From: Amycolatopsis sp. QT-25 | GTDB lineage: Bacteria > Actinomycetota > Actinomycetes > Mycobacteriales > Pseudonocardiaceae | Direction: 5' to 3' | Length of the DNA stretch: 64,000 nt | NCBI RefSeq assembly: GCF_029369745.1 | Contig: NZ_CP120210.1 | Coordinates: 7,812,001-7,876,000 of the forward strand | Shown: positions 15,984 to 24,651 of the stretch, piece by piece | Layout: every line of letters starts with the position of its first letter | Numbering within the stretch: position 1 is the stretch's first letter | Made by a program: the position numbers and the translations under genes | Notes under the pieces: model-generated | The model's database searches: none | Seen by the model: only the letters and a program-made list of their open reading frames with translations | What the model was told of the DNA's origin: nothing

Positions 15984-16271
15984 TTACTTGTTCCAATAAT
16001 CGAACACGTAGCCGTTGTAACAGATACCCGCACAGCCGGGGTCAACAGGAAAATACTGGAGCGGTCCAACATTGTAGTATCGGGCGAACTCGCTCCGCTC
16101 CCGGACACAGCTGTTGTAGTTATGGCCGCACCAACGGCTCTTGACATCCGCTACGCCGACACTGGCCGCCGGCGTCGCGGCACCCTCCTGAGCAGCCATC
16201 GCGACCCCCGGAACAGCCAACGCCGACACTGCGGCACCGGCCACGATGAACGTCTTCACAAGATTCTTCAC
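15984..16271 (-). CDS. Small secreted protein with four cysteines, unknown function
   Basis: 95 residues. A clear Sec signal peptide (KNLVKTFIVAGAAVSALAVP, cleavage near A-M-A/A-Q) precedes a mature part of about 67 residues that is rich in Tyr/Asn and holds four Cys in two pairs (WCGHNYNSC and GCAGIC), probably forming disulfides. It starts at GTG with AAGGGGA 4 nt before. GC content of the gene and its upstream AT-rich leader is clearly below the surroundings, suggesting recent acquisition. I do not recognise the family. It is isolated between the ABC importer and a pseudogene block. Confidence 0.65.
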   Translation of the reverse strand: MKNLVKTFIVAGAAVSALAVPGVAMAAQEGAATPAASVGVADVKSRWCGHNYNSCVRERSEFARYYNVGPLQYFPVDPGCAGICYNGYVFDYWNK

Positions 16272-16530
16272 AATTCCCCTTGAAAATTGCAGGTAAAATT
16301 CAGAGCCTGCTTATCCAGCAGATAATGCGCGAGTTTTCACCTGGCGAAACGCCAAACAGAATCCAACCTTCCCCAGTCAGGTTTGAATACGCCCGGGGAG
16401 GCTAGCATCAGGTTGATCAGTCCAACAAGCCAACCCCGGGACCTCGCGCCGGACGGGGTCCACGGGCCGCGATGACCCCCATGAACAACAACCCGGCGCC
16501 GCGCCTCCCACCCGCGGGCCGCCGCCCGCG

Positions 16531-16694
16531 GACGACCACGTCGGCGGTTCCAAGGACACCTGGGTACCGGCGCCGCGGTCCTCCACGGCGGAACGGGAGC
16601 TGGAGGGCCCGCGCTCGGCGCACTGTCCCAAGTGGACGGTCTGGTCGCCGAACAGGGGCCGGAGCCGACCACCAGCCAGCAGCAACAGGCATAG
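16531..16694 (+). pseudogene. Remnant of a circularly permuted ATP-grasp protein, C-terminus
   Basis: The end of the gene can be read from GGSKDTWVPAPRSSTA through ELEGP to ALSQVDGLVAEQGPEP and a stop, but only with a frame change in the middle; everything upstream is gone. This is the C-terminus of the ATP-grasp proteins that precede alpha-E and transglutaminase genes in a conserved actinobacterial operon. The two following remnants are exactly those partners, which supports the identification. Confidence 0.6.
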
Positions 16695-16705
16695 GGGAGG
16701 TACTC

Positions 16706-17284
16706 GTGCTAGCCCGTACGCGGAATCGCTGTACCGGATCGGCCGGTACGTCGAACGCGCCGACGACACCTCCCGGATCCTCAACGTCTCCGTGTACCAG
16801 CTGCTCGAAGACGCGAGCGTCGACCCGGACCACGCGAGCCGTCAGCTGCTCGCCGGAGGGCATGGACTCGCTCGACGTGTGGAAGCTGACCGAACTGGTC
16901 GCCTACGCCAAGGACAACCCGGCGTCGATCGTCGGTTCGATCAACTCCGCCCGCGAGCACACCCGCGGCGCCCGCGAGGTCGTCTCGACCGAGCTGCGGG
17001 AATGCCTGAACGCGACGTGGAACGCGGTGCCGGACAGGCAACGGTACGCAACGCCGTGCCGGGCCGCACGTGTTCCTGTCCTTCGTGGAGGAACGCGCGG
17101 CGATGTTCGCCGGGCTCGCCGATTCGACGATGAGCCGCGACGACGGCTGGCTGTTCATGGTGCTCGTCCGCTCGATCGAACGCGCGGACATGGTGGTGCG
17201 GCTGCTGCTCTCGCGGGTACAGGCCAGCGCGTCCTCACCCTGCTGGATCACTGTGCTCCGCTCGGCGGGTGCGCAGGACACCTA
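16706..17284 (+). pseudogene. Disrupted alpha-E domain (DUF403) protein
   Basis: From GTG the product starts VLAR, then a missing base shifts the frame before AESLYRIGRYVERADDT, the alpha-E signature. A second shift after QLLEDASVDPDHASRQLL moves LDVWKLTELVAYAKDNPAS and the INSAREHTRGAREVVSTEL helix to another frame. A third moves HVFLSFVEERAAMFAGLADS and LVRSIERADMVVRLLL. The AQDT segment ends in TAG where the family has Tyr, and the rest of the gene is lost. The true product would be about 310 residues; this copy cannot make it. GGAGGTACTC precedes the old start. Confidence 0.75.
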
Positions 17285-17518
17285 GCTGCGGAGGCGAAGC
17301 TCGGCGAGACGGTCGAGGGCGAGAGCCACGCCTGGGTCGATGTTCGGACCGGTGGCTGGTGAACCTACGACCCGACGAACGCGATTCCGGCCGGGCCGCG
17401 GCACGTCTGGGTCGCGTACGGCCGCGACTACGCCGACGTGCCTCCGCTCAAGGGCATCTTCACCGGTGGCGGTCAATCCACTTTGGACGTCTCGGTGCAG
17501 CTGACCCGGCTGACCTAA
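17285..17518 (+). pseudogene. Transglutaminase-like protein fragment (C-terminal)
   Basis: It reads EAKLGETVEGESHAWVDVRTGGW, then an in-frame TGA, then YDPTNAIPAGPRHVWVAYG and YADVPPLKGIFTGGG to the natural stop. The catalytic His is in the SHAW motif and the Asp in YDPTN; the Cys-containing N-terminal half is missing and the piece is fused to the alpha-E fragment by a deletion. It completes the decayed ATP-grasp/alpha-E/transglutaminase operon. Confidence 0.75.
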
Positions 17519-18519
17519 GCCTTGCGTCGCAGTAGCAGCCAGAGCAGGTACGCGCCGCCGAGGGCCGCCGCGACGACACCCGCGGGCAGCAACGAGGACT
17601 CCAGCAGGCGCTGCCCGAGGTAGTCCGCCGCGACGACCAATGTCGCCCCGACGAACGCCGAGGCCGCCAGATTGGGCCCCGGCAGGCGGGTCATCCGGCG
17701 TGCCAGCTGCGGCGCGACGAGGGCGATGAACGACAGTGGCCCGGTCGCCGCGGTGGCGGCGGCGACCAGCGCGACGGCGACCAGCACCAGGGTCAGCCGC
17801 ACCCGGCGGACGTCGACGCCGATGCCGGTGGCGGTGTCGTCGCCCATCTCCAGCATGCGCAGCGCGCGACCGTGCGCGAACACGATCGGCGTCAGCACCG
17901 CCATCGCGACCGCCAAGGGCACGAAGTAGGACCAGTCGCGACCGGAGAGATCACCGACCAGCCAGCCGACCGCCTGTGAGGCGGCTTCGAGGTTCGCCTT
18001 CACCAGCAGATACGAGTTCACGCCGACCAGCACCGCGCTGACCGCGATCCCGAGCAGCACCAGCCGCGAACTCAGCAGGCCGTGCGGCGCGCACAACGCC
18101 ATCACGACCAGCGCGGTCAGCAGCCCGCCCGCCAGCGCGCCGAACGAGACGAGGCCTGGACCGGAGTCGAAGATCAGCAAGGTCACGATGCCGCCGGTCG
18201 CCGAACCGGTGGTGAAACCGATGATGTCCGGGCTGCCGAGCGGATTCCGGGTGACCGTCTGGAAGATCGCCCCGGCCAGTGCGAGCGCGGCGCCGACGAG
18301 GATCGCGACCAGGACCCGCGGCAGCCGTCCCATGACGACCAGGTACTGCGCCTTCGTGCCCGCACCGGCGAGGGTGGCGAGCACTTCGCCGGGACTCATC
18401 TCGTAGTCGCCGGTGCCGACGGAAAGCACGACGAGCGCCAGCGCCACCAAGACCAGCCCGGCGACGACGACCAGCGATCGTCTGTCCAATCCGGACTCAC
18501 GGCGAACGAGTTCGGTCAT
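17515..18519 (-). CDS. Iron-siderophore ABC transporter permease (FecCD family)
   Basis: 334 residues, about nine membrane segments, with family motifs GRLPRVLVAILVGAALALAG, RNPLGSPDIIGFTTGSA and a C-terminal LPAGVVAAALGGAYLLWLLLRR. Together with the overlapping upstream permease it would form the heterodimeric channel of a FepDG-type importer in the cytoplasmic membrane. The ATG overlaps the other permease by 4 bp. The last gene of this arm, it ends against the pseudogene block; no ATPase gene follows, so the ATPase must be encoded elsewhere. Confidence 0.92.
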   Translation of the reverse strand: MTELVRRESGLDRRSLVVVAGLVLVALALVVLSVGTGDYEMSPGEVLATLAGAGTKAQYLVVMGRLPRVLVAILVGAALALAGAIFQTVTRNPLGSPDIIGFTTGSATGGIVTLLIFDSGPGLVSFGALAGGLLTALVVMALCAPHGLLSSRLVLLGIAVSAVLVGVNSYLLVKANLEAASQAVGWLVGDLSGRDWSYFVPLAVAMAVLTPIVFAHGRALRMLEMGDDTATGIGVDVRRVRLTLVLVAVALVAAATAATGPLSFIALVAPQLARRMTRLPGPNLAASAFVGATLVVAADYLGQRLLESSLLPAGVVAAALGGAYLLWLLLRRKA

Positions 18520-19559
18520 CGGCGCACCGCCTTCAACCGGCGGGCCACGATCACGAACGCGATCCCGCCGACGACGTCGGTCATCACGCCGACCTGGATC
18601 TCCCCCGGCGAGCCGAGCAGGCGGCCGAGGACGTCGCAGCCGAGCAGCAACACCGGCCCGAGCAGCGCCGAAATCAGCATCACCCAGCGCTCGTCCTGGC
18701 CGATCAGCGATCGGACGACGTGCGGGATCATCAGACCGACGAAGGCGATCGGCCCGCAGGCCGCGGTCGCCGACGCCGAAAGCAACCCGACGGCGACCAT
18801 CCCGGCGACGCGGACCCGCGCCGGATTCGCGCCGAGACCGCGAGCCGTGTCCTCACCCAGCGCCAGCGCGTTCAGCGCGCGGGCCAGGACGATCGCGATC
18901 ACCACGCCCGCGACGAAGAACGGCAGCAGCACGGTCAGCTGGTCGGCGTTCCGGTTGACCAGCGAGCCGACCAGCCAGAACCGCATCGCCTCCAAGTTGT
19001 GCGTGTTGATCATCTGCATGCCCTGGTTGATCCCGACGAACACGGCTTGGATCGCGACCCCGGCCAGCACCAGCCGCAGCGAGCTCGTGGCGCCCCGTGT
19101 CCCGCCGATCACCGAGACCAGCGCGGTTCCCGTGAGTGCTCCGGCGAAGGCGAACCAGACGTACTCGCCGGGCGAAGTCACCGAGAACACCGCGGAGCCG
19201 AGCACGATCGCGACAGCGGCGCCGTGGTTGATGCCGAGCAGACCGGGTTCCGCGACCGGGTTGCGGGTGATCGCCTGCATGAGCGAACCCGCCAGCGCGA
19301 GCGCCATCCCGACCAAGACGCCGAGCACCGTGCGGGGCAGGCGATCGTCGCGGACGACGACGTCGTTGTAGCTGCCGTCGTAGGCGAAGAGAGCGTGCAG
19401 CACCTCGCCGAGGGAAAGGCGATTCGAGCCGAAGGCGATCGACAGCAGGACGGCCGCGGCGAGCGCTACGAGCGAGCCCGTCAGCACCAGTGTTCGCACG
19501 GAAACACTGGTCCTCGGTGAGCTGACGCGCTCCGTGACCTGGACCATGGCGTTCACCAT
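18516..19559 (-). CDS. Iron-siderophore ABC transporter permease (FecCD family)
   Basis: 347 residues, with a short charged N-terminus and about nine membrane segments. Motifs: DDRLPRTVLGVLVGMALALAG, NPVAEPGLLGINHGAAVAIV, and ACGPIAFVGLMIPHVVRSLIG, the ATPase-coupling region of FepD-like permeases. Two ATGs are possible (19559 or 19547, MVNAMVQ); the first is used. An IdeR-type iron box begins 5 bp upstream, so transcription should be shut off by iron-loaded IdeR/DmdR. It pairs with the overlapping second permease and with the divergently encoded binding protein. Confidence 0.92.
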   Translation of the reverse strand: MVNAMVQVTERVSSPRTSVSVRTLVLTGSLVALAAAVLLSIAFGSNRLSLGEVLHALFAYDGSYNDVVVRDDRLPRTVLGVLVGMALALAGSLMQAITRNPVAEPGLLGINHGAAVAIVLGSAVFSVTSPGEYVWFAFAGALTGTALVSVIGGTRGATSSLRLVLAGVAIQAVFVGINQGMQMINTHNLEAMRFWLVGSLVNRNADQLTVLLPFFVAGVVIAIVLARALNALALGEDTARGLGANPARVRVAGMVAVGLLSASATAACGPIAFVGLMIPHVVRSLIGQDERWVMLISALLGPVLLLGCDVLGRLLGSPGEIQVGVMTDVVGGIAFVIVARRLKAVRR

Positions 19560-19563
19560 AAGC

Positions 19564-19582
19564 GAAGGCTAGCCTAACCACG
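19564..19582. promoter_or_regulatory. IdeR/DmdR-type iron box between divergent siderophore-uptake genes
   Basis: Read on the minus strand it contains GGTTAGGCTAGCCT, matching 13 of 19 positions of the DtxR/IdeR consensus TTAGGTTAGGCTAACCTAA, including the uninterrupted core GGTTAGGCTA. It lies 5 bp before the permease start and 32 bp before the binding-protein start, so it could control both directions. Confidence 0.75.
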
Positions 19583-19613
19583 AAATTCGGTCCGACGGCG
19601 AAAGAAGATTTCC

Positions 19614-20609
19614 ATGCACCTCTCCCGACGCGGCTTCCTCGCCGGCACCGCGGCGCTCGGCGCCACCGGGCTCCTGACCGCCTGCGGCTACCAGGAAGAG
19701 ACGCCCACGCAGGGAGCGGGCGCGACCTGGTCGTTCACCGACGACCGCGGCCGGAAACTCGAAGGCGAGCGGCCGACCCGGATCGTCGCGCAGGTGACCG
19801 CCGCGGCGGCGTTGTGGGACCTCGGCGTGAAGTCGATCGGGATCTTCGGCCCGTCGAAGCTCGCCGACGGCAAGCCGGACCCGCAGGCGGGCGGCGTGGA
19901 CCTCAACGCGGTGACCTCGATCGGGAACGTCTACAACGAGTTCAACTTCGACAAGTTCGTCTCGCTGAACCCGCAGCTGCTGGTGAGCGTGATGTACCTC
20001 AAGGACCAGATGTGGTACATCCCGGACACGCAGACGGAGAAGATCGACAAGGCCGCGCCGAGTGTCGGGGTCCGGCTACAGGGGCTCGCGATGCCGGAGG
20101 GGATCGCGAAGTTCATCTCGCTGGCGAAGGCGCTCGGCGCCGACACCGAGACCCCGGCGATCCAGGCCGCGAAGGCCGAGTACGAGAAGGCCGACGCCGC
20201 GCTGGGCAACGCGATCAAGAAGGCGTCCGGACAGAAGGTCCTCCTGATCTCCGCACAGAAGGACACCGTCTACATCGCGAACCCGCCTTCGTTCGCGACC
20301 TCGAGGCATTACCTGAACAAGGGGATGAACTTCGTCCTCCCCGAGGCGGACCCGAGTCAGGGCGGTTACTACCAGCAGATCAGCTGGGAGAACATCGGCA
20401 AGTACACCGCCGACGTGATCATGTACGACAGCCGCGGCGGTTCGCTCTCACTCGGCCCGGACGAGCTCGGCGGCGTGCCGACCTGGGCTCAGTTGCCCGC
20501 GGTGAAGGCCGGAAAGCTGATCCCTTGGAACAACGAGACCCCGTTCTCGTACCAGCGCTTCACTCCGCAGCTGACGGAACTCGCCGCGGCGCTGAACAAG
20601 TTCGCCTGA
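19614..20609 (+). CDS. Iron-siderophore ABC transporter substrate-binding lipoprotein
   Basis: 331 residues. The N-terminus combines a Tat-like motif (S-R-R-G-F-L-A-G) with a lipobox L-L-T-A-C at about residue 24. The mature part is a FepB/FhuD-type periplasmic-binding-2 fold: ATWSFTDDRGRKLEGERPTRIVAQ, DLGVKSIGIFG, FNFDKFVSLNPQLLVSVMY and a long spine helix. It binds a ferric siderophore or a similar chelate outside the cell and delivers it to the divergent permeases. Transcription is probably iron-regulated through the shared box upstream. Confidence 0.9.
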   Translation: MHLSRRGFLAGTAALGATGLLTACGYQEETPTQGAGATWSFTDDRGRKLEGERPTRIVAQVTAAAALWDLGVKSIGIFGPSKLADGKPDPQAGGVDLNAVTSIGNVYNEFNFDKFVSLNPQLLVSVMYLKDQMWYIPDTQTEKIDKAAPSVGVRLQGLAMPEGIAKFISLAKALGADTETPAIQAAKAEYEKADAALGNAIKKASGQKVLLISAQKDTVYIANPPSFATSRHYLNKGMNFVLPEADPSQGGYYQQISWENIGKYTADVIMYDSRGGSLSLGPDELGGVPTWAQLPAVKAGKLIPWNNETPFSYQRFTPQLTELAAALNKFA

Positions 20610-20659
20610 GCGGCCCGAGAGCGGGGATGCGGCGGTACCGAGTGGGTCGGGTTGGTCGT

Positions 20660-20699
20660 GTGAGTGGTAGGTGTCGTTCCAACGACACCTACCACTCAC
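20660..20699. terminator. Long palindrome between convergent genes (bidirectional terminator)
   Basis: Two perfect 19-bp arms (GTGAGTGGTAGGTGTCGTT and its complement) are separated by only 2 bp. It lies midway between the ends of the binding-protein and hydrolase genes, so it can serve both strands. Its length and near absence of a loop resemble dispersed palindromic elements more than a plain terminator. Confidence 0.7.
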
Positions 20700-20706
20700 G
20701 ACCCGC

Positions 20707-21564
20707 TCAGCCCAAGAACTCGCGCAACGCGGCTGCCAGGTCGGCCGGGTTCTCCTCGGCCATGTGGTGCCCGGACTCGATGGCGAAGCCGCGGACGTCC
20801 TCGGCCCACTCGCGCCAGATGGCGACCGGATCACCGTAAAGGTCTTCGAGGTCGTCCAGGCTGGACCACAGAACGAGGAGCGGGCGCTCGATCTTCTTCC
20901 CGGCCGCTTTGTCGGCGTCGTCGGCTTCGCGGTCGGGACCGAGCCCGGCGCGATAGTCCTCGAGCATCCCGTGGACGGTCTCGGGATCGTGGATCGCGCG
21001 CAGGAAGTCGGCATGATTCTCGGCGCCCATCTTCTCCGGGTCACCGCCGTACCAGGCGTCCGGGTCGGCGTTGATCACCCGCTCGGCGGGGTTCTCGAGC
21101 TGGCCGAAGAAGAACCAGTGCCACCAAGCCTGCGCGAACGTGGCGTCCGCGCGCGAAAGATGTTCACCGATCGGGATGCCGTCGAGGATGGCGAGTTTCG
21201 TGACGACCTCGGGGTGATCGAGCGTGAGGCGAAACGCCACGGCGCTACCGCGATCGTGCCCGGCGACGGCGAACCGCTCGTGCCCGAGGTGACGCATGAG
21301 CGCGACGATGTGCCGGGCCATGGCACGTTTCGAGTGCGCGGAGTGATCTTCGAGGGTCTCGGGTTTGGAGGACTGGCCATAACCCGGAAGATCCGGGCAG
21401 ACGACGGTGAACGCGTCGGCGAGCCGCGGCGCGACGTCGTACCAGGTGGTGTGGGTGCGGGGATGTCCGTGCAGAAGCACGAGAGGCGGTCCCGATCCGC
21501 CGTGACGGACCCTCAGGGTCGCTTCGCCGACATCGACGTTCTCCAGCTCGAAACCCTCGAACAT
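20707..21564 (-). CDS. Alpha/beta hydrolase, haloacetate dehalogenase-like
   Basis: 285 residues with the fluoroacetate-dehalogenase layout: oxyanion motif HGHPRTHTTW (32-41), nucleophile elbow A-G-H-D104-R-G with the extra Arg, the DHPEVVTKLAILDG strand, the cap motif WWHWFFF that supplies the halide-binding His/Trp, and the catalytic base in SGHHMAEENP near the C-terminus. An Asp nucleophile (rather than Ser) restricts it to dehalogenases or epoxide hydrolases, and the D-R pair plus HW favours dehalogenase. Cytoplasmic. It is flanked by palindromes on both sides, so probably monocistronic. Substrate untested. Confidence 0.8.
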   Translation of the reverse strand: MFEGFELENVDVGEATLRVRHGGSGPPLVLLHGHPRTHTTWYDVAPRLADAFTVVCPDLPGYGQSSKPETLEDHSAHSKRAMARHIVALMRHLGHERFAVAGHDRGSAVAFRLTLDHPEVVTKLAILDGIPIGEHLSRADATFAQAWWHWFFFGQLENPAERVINADPDAWYGGDPEKMGAENHADFLRAIHDPETVHGMLEDYRAGLGPDREADDADKAAGKKIERPLLVLWSSLDDLEDLYGDPVAIWREWAEDVRGFAIESGHHMAEENPADLAAALREFLG

Positions 21565-21578
21565 GATCCTCCCGCGCG

Positions 21579-21633
21579 TGCAATGAAGGAGCCTTTCCTT
21601 GCAGATTTTGCTATGAAAGGCCCCTTCATTGCA
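21579..21633. repeat. Long inverted repeat with 19-bp arms
   Basis: Arm TGCAATGAAGGAGCCTTTC and its complement (one mismatch) flank a 17-bp AT-rich loop. It separates the hydrolase start from the peptidase stop. It terminates the peptidase mRNA if it forms a hairpin. Similar xATGAAGGxxCC arms occur in the repeat at 53204-53260. Confidence 0.7.
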
Positions 21634-21648
21634 GCGTGAGCCGGGAGA

Positions 21649-23070
21649 TCAGCTCCGCGCGTGCGCGTCCAGGATGTGCGCGACCGCTTCGGTGACCCGC
21701 TGCGCGAAGTCGATGTTCAGCCACTCGTCCGGCACGTGGATGTTCGAGTCCGGCCCGCAGGCGCCGGTGACCACGAACTGCGCCTCCGGGTACTTCTCGC
21801 CCAGCAGCCCCATGAACGGGATCGAGCCGCCCATGCCGAAGCTCTTGTGCGGCGCGCCGAAGACCTCGCCGCTCACGTGGTGCAGGACGTCGTCGAGCCA
21901 CGGCGCGGTGTCCGGCGCGTTCCAGCCGTTCTCGGCCTGCCAGTCGCCGAGCTCCACCGAAGCGTCGTACGGCACGTCGGTGGTGAGGACGCGGCGGACC
22001 GCCTCCTTCGCGGCCTGCGCGTCGGCCGTCGGCGGGAGGCGGAAGCTCAGCGTGAGCGTGGTGCTGTCGCGCAGCACGTTGCCCGCGTCGGCCGGGAGCG
22101 GGAGGCCCGCCGCGCCGATCACCGAAAGCGTCGGCCGCCACGAGTTGTTGAGCAGCAGCTCCAGGTCGTCGTCGGAGACCGTCCGGCCGACCACCGGGAA
22201 GAGCGTCTTCGCCGCGCCGGGCGCGATCTCGACGACACCGCGAGCGTCCTCGACGCGATTCTCCGGGATGTCGACGCTCAGCTCGGCGAGCTTGATGTCA
22301 CCGGTCTCGGCGTTCTCGATCCGGTCGAGCAGGACACGCAGGACACGGAACGAGCTCGCGACGATGCCGGTGGCCATCCCCGAGTGCTGCGCGGACTCGA
22401 GCACCTTCACGGTGACGTCGACGCGCAGCATGCCGCGCAGGCTGGTGGTCAGCCACAGGCGCTGGTAGTCGGTGCCGCCGGCGTCCAGGCAGACGACCAG
22501 CGAGACCATGCCGAGCTTCTCCTTCAGGTGCTCGACGTAGGCGGGCAGATCCGGGCTGCCGGACTCCTCACCGGTCTCCAGCAGCACGACCGTGCGGGAG
22601 TGTTCGCCGCCGGCGGCGCGCACGGCCTCGATCGCCGTCGTCGCCGCGTAACCCGAGTAGCCGTCGTCGACCGCGCCGCGGCCGTACAGCCGTCCGTCGC
22701 GGATCACCGGCGTCCACGGATCTAGCCCCTCGGACCAGCCGCCCACGGGGGGCTGCTTGTCGAGGTGGCCGTACATCAGCACGGTGCCCTTGTCGGCCCC
22801 CTCGGACGTCGCCGGGATGTCGACGAGCAGCAGTGGGCTACGGCCTTCGAGCTCCACGACCTCGAGCGTCGCGCCGGGGATCTCCCGTGCGGCGATCCAG
22901 GACCGGACGTGCTCGACGGCGGCGGCCAGATGACCGGTCTTCGCCCACTCGGCGTCGAACATCGGCGACAAGGCGGGGATCGCCACCAGGCCGGACAGGC
23001 TGGGAAGGACGTCGTGCGTCCAGGTCGAGACCACGGTTTCGCGTACGGATTTCTGCTCCACGTCCACCAT
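21649..23070 (-). CDS. M20 family metallopeptidase (dipeptidase)
   Basis: 473 residues of the M20/M28-fold dipeptidase family. The metal ligands are visible: His in MYGHLDKQP, bridging Asp in GRGAVDDGYSG, the Glu pair in ETGEESGSPD, Asp in VVCLDAGG, and His in NIHVPDEW near the C-terminus. The lid domain lies between about 200 and 330. No signal peptide, so it works in the cytoplasm, probably removing amino acids from di- or short peptides with two zinc (or Mn) ions. GTG/ATG choice: ATG at the N-terminus MVDVEQKS. It stands alone between a palindrome and the dehydrogenase promoter region. Confidence 0.88.
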   Translation of the reverse strand: MVDVEQKSVRETVVSTWTHDVLPSLSGLVAIPALSPMFDAEWAKTGHLAAAVEHVRSWIAAREIPGATLEVVELEGRSPLLLVDIPATSEGADKGTVLMYGHLDKQPPVGGWSEGLDPWTPVIRDGRLYGRGAVDDGYSGYAATTAIEAVRAAGGEHSRTVVLLETGEESGSPDLPAYVEHLKEKLGMVSLVVCLDAGGTDYQRLWLTTSLRGMLRVDVTVKVLESAQHSGMATGIVASSFRVLRVLLDRIENAETGDIKLAELSVDIPENRVEDARGVVEIAPGAAKTLFPVVGRTVSDDDLELLLNNSWRPTLSVIGAAGLPLPADAGNVLRDSTTLTLSFRLPPTADAQAAKEAVRRVLTTDVPYDASVELGDWQAENGWNAPDTAPWLDDVLHHVSGEVFGAPHKSFGMGGSIPFMGLLGEKYPEAQFVVTGACGPDSNIHVPDEWLNIDFAQRVTEAVAHILDAHARS

Positions 23071-23435
23071 CCTGCCACGCGTCCGGAAGCGTGGGATGGA
23101 TCACAGCGGCGGGCACGGATCGTCATCGATCAAGCCGGACTCCGGTACCCGTCCGGGTCAACCGTCCGCTGGTCGACCCGCGGGTGAATCCCCTACTTTC
23201 GGCGGCCCCACACTCGGGCTTCCTAGCATTTTCCCTGATCAGGCACCCTTTCTCAGCAACAAATCAGCATCCGCCACTGACCAAGACGGCGTCCGGCATG
23301 CCAGGATGTGCGCACGAACCGTCAACGCCGACGGTGACCCAGCGCTTCAGATCCGACGCGCTGGTCCCCGCCGGCGCAGTCACTGTGGCCGCCACAAGTG
23401 GCCGCCAGAGGCGCCGACATCAAGGAGAGCAGCGC
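23071..23435. other. Gene-free leader region of the 2-oxoacid dehydrogenase operon
   Basis: 365 bp between divergent genes with no credible reading frame. It must hold the promoters of the peptidase and dehydrogenase genes. A TAGCAT hexamer near 23223 could be a -10 element. A direct repeat GTGGCCGCCAC / GTGGCCGCC lies about 50 bp before the E1 alpha start. Nothing else is recognisable. Confidence 0.4.
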
Positions 23436-24650
23436 ATGCCGTCCGAACACTGGACGCACCCGGAGCCTGGCGATGGTCCCGCCGCCGTAGCGGCGCAACC
23501 GTCCCCCGAACAGGTGATCGCCGGTTTGCGAGCAACGAGCGAAGGTGGCGCTGAGCTGACTCAGCTGCTCACCCCCGAAGGTGAACGAGTCTCTTCGCCG
23601 CAATTCGACCGCTACGTCGACGACATCGACGTCGACGCCCTCAAAGGCCTTTACCGCGACATGGTCCTGGTCCGCCGCGCGGACCGTGAGGCCAACGCGA
23701 TGCAGCGGCAGGGCCAGCTCGGTATCTGGGTCCCGCTGCTCGGACAGGAGGCCGCGCAGATCGGCTCCGGCCGCGCGTTGCAGAAGCGGGACATGGCCTT
23801 CCCCAGCTACCGCGAGCACGGTGTCGCGTTCGCCCGCGGCGTCGACCTCAAAGAGGTGCTCGGCATCTTCCGCTGCACCGATCACAGCGGCTGGGACTAC
23901 CGGGCCCACGGCTTCCACCCGTACACCATCGTCATCGGCAACCAGGTGCTCAACGCCGCCGGTTACGCGATGGGCCAGAAGTTCGAAGGCAAGGTCGGCG
24001 ACGACGGTGACACAGCTGCCGAAGCGACCATCTGTTACTTCGGTGACGGAGCGACTTCGCAGGGCGACGTGCACGAAGGCTTCGTTTGGGCCGCCGTCTA
24101 CGACGCGCCGCTCGTGTTCTTCTGCCAGAACAACCAATGGGCGATCTCGGAGCCCACCGAACGCCAATCGCGGCTGCCGCTGTACCAGCGCGCCCGCGGT
24201 TACGGCTTCCCCGGCATCCGCGTGGACGGCAACGACGTCCTCGCCTGCCTCGCGGTCACCCGCTGGGCGCTCGACGAATGCCGCCGCGGCAACGGCCCGG
24301 TGCTGATCGAGGCGTTCACCTACCGGATGGACGCGCACACCACCACCGACGACCCCACCCGCTACCGGCTCTCCGACGAGCTGGAGGAGTGGAAGCTGAA
24401 GGACCCGATCGAGCGCGTCCGGGCGTACCTCGCCCGCGGTGGCGGCGCCGACCAGGCCTTCTTCGACCAGGTGCAGGCCGATTCGGACGCGTTCGCGGCC
24501 GAGCTGCGCGAGTACTGCTTCAACATGCCCGAACCGCCACCCGAGCGGATCTTCTCCAACGTGTACGCGGAATCCACGCCGCTGCTGGACGCGCAGCGCG
24601 AAGAGTTCCTGTCCTACTTGGACGGTTTCGTCGGGGCTGGTGAGCACTGA
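23436..24650 (+). CDS. 2-oxoacid dehydrogenase E1 component, alpha subunit
   Basis: 404 residues. Thiamine diphosphate is held by G203-D-G-A-T-S-Q-G through Q-N232-N-Q-W, and the FPSYREHGVAFARG and YRMDAHTTTDDPTRYR segments are typical of the alpha2beta2 E1 family. The reaction is decarboxylation of a 2-oxoacid and transfer of the acyl group to E2 lipoate. In actinomycetes pyruvate is usually handled by a single-chain E1, so branched-chain 2-oxoacids are the likelier substrate here, but pyruvate is not excluded. ATG with AAGGAG 9 nt before. First of three tightly packed genes; no E3 gene is present. Confidence 0.88.
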   Translation: MPSEHWTHPEPGDGPAAVAAQPSPEQVIAGLRATSEGGAELTQLLTPEGERVSSPQFDRYVDDIDVDALKGLYRDMVLVRRADREANAMQRQGQLGIWVPLLGQEAAQIGSGRALQKRDMAFPSYREHGVAFARGVDLKEVLGIFRCTDHSGWDYRAHGFHPYTIVIGNQVLNAAGYAMGQKFEGKVGDDGDTAAEATICYFGDGATSQGDVHEGFVWAAVYDAPLVFFCQNNQWAISEPTERQSRLPLYQRARGYGFPGIRVDGNDVLACLAVTRWALDECRRGNGPVLIEAFTYRMDAHTTTDDPTRYRLSDELEEWKLKDPIERVRAYLARGGGADQAFFDQVQADSDAFAAELREYCFNMPEPPPERIFSNVYAESTPLLDAQREEFLSYLDGFVGAGEH

Positions 24651-24651
24651 A

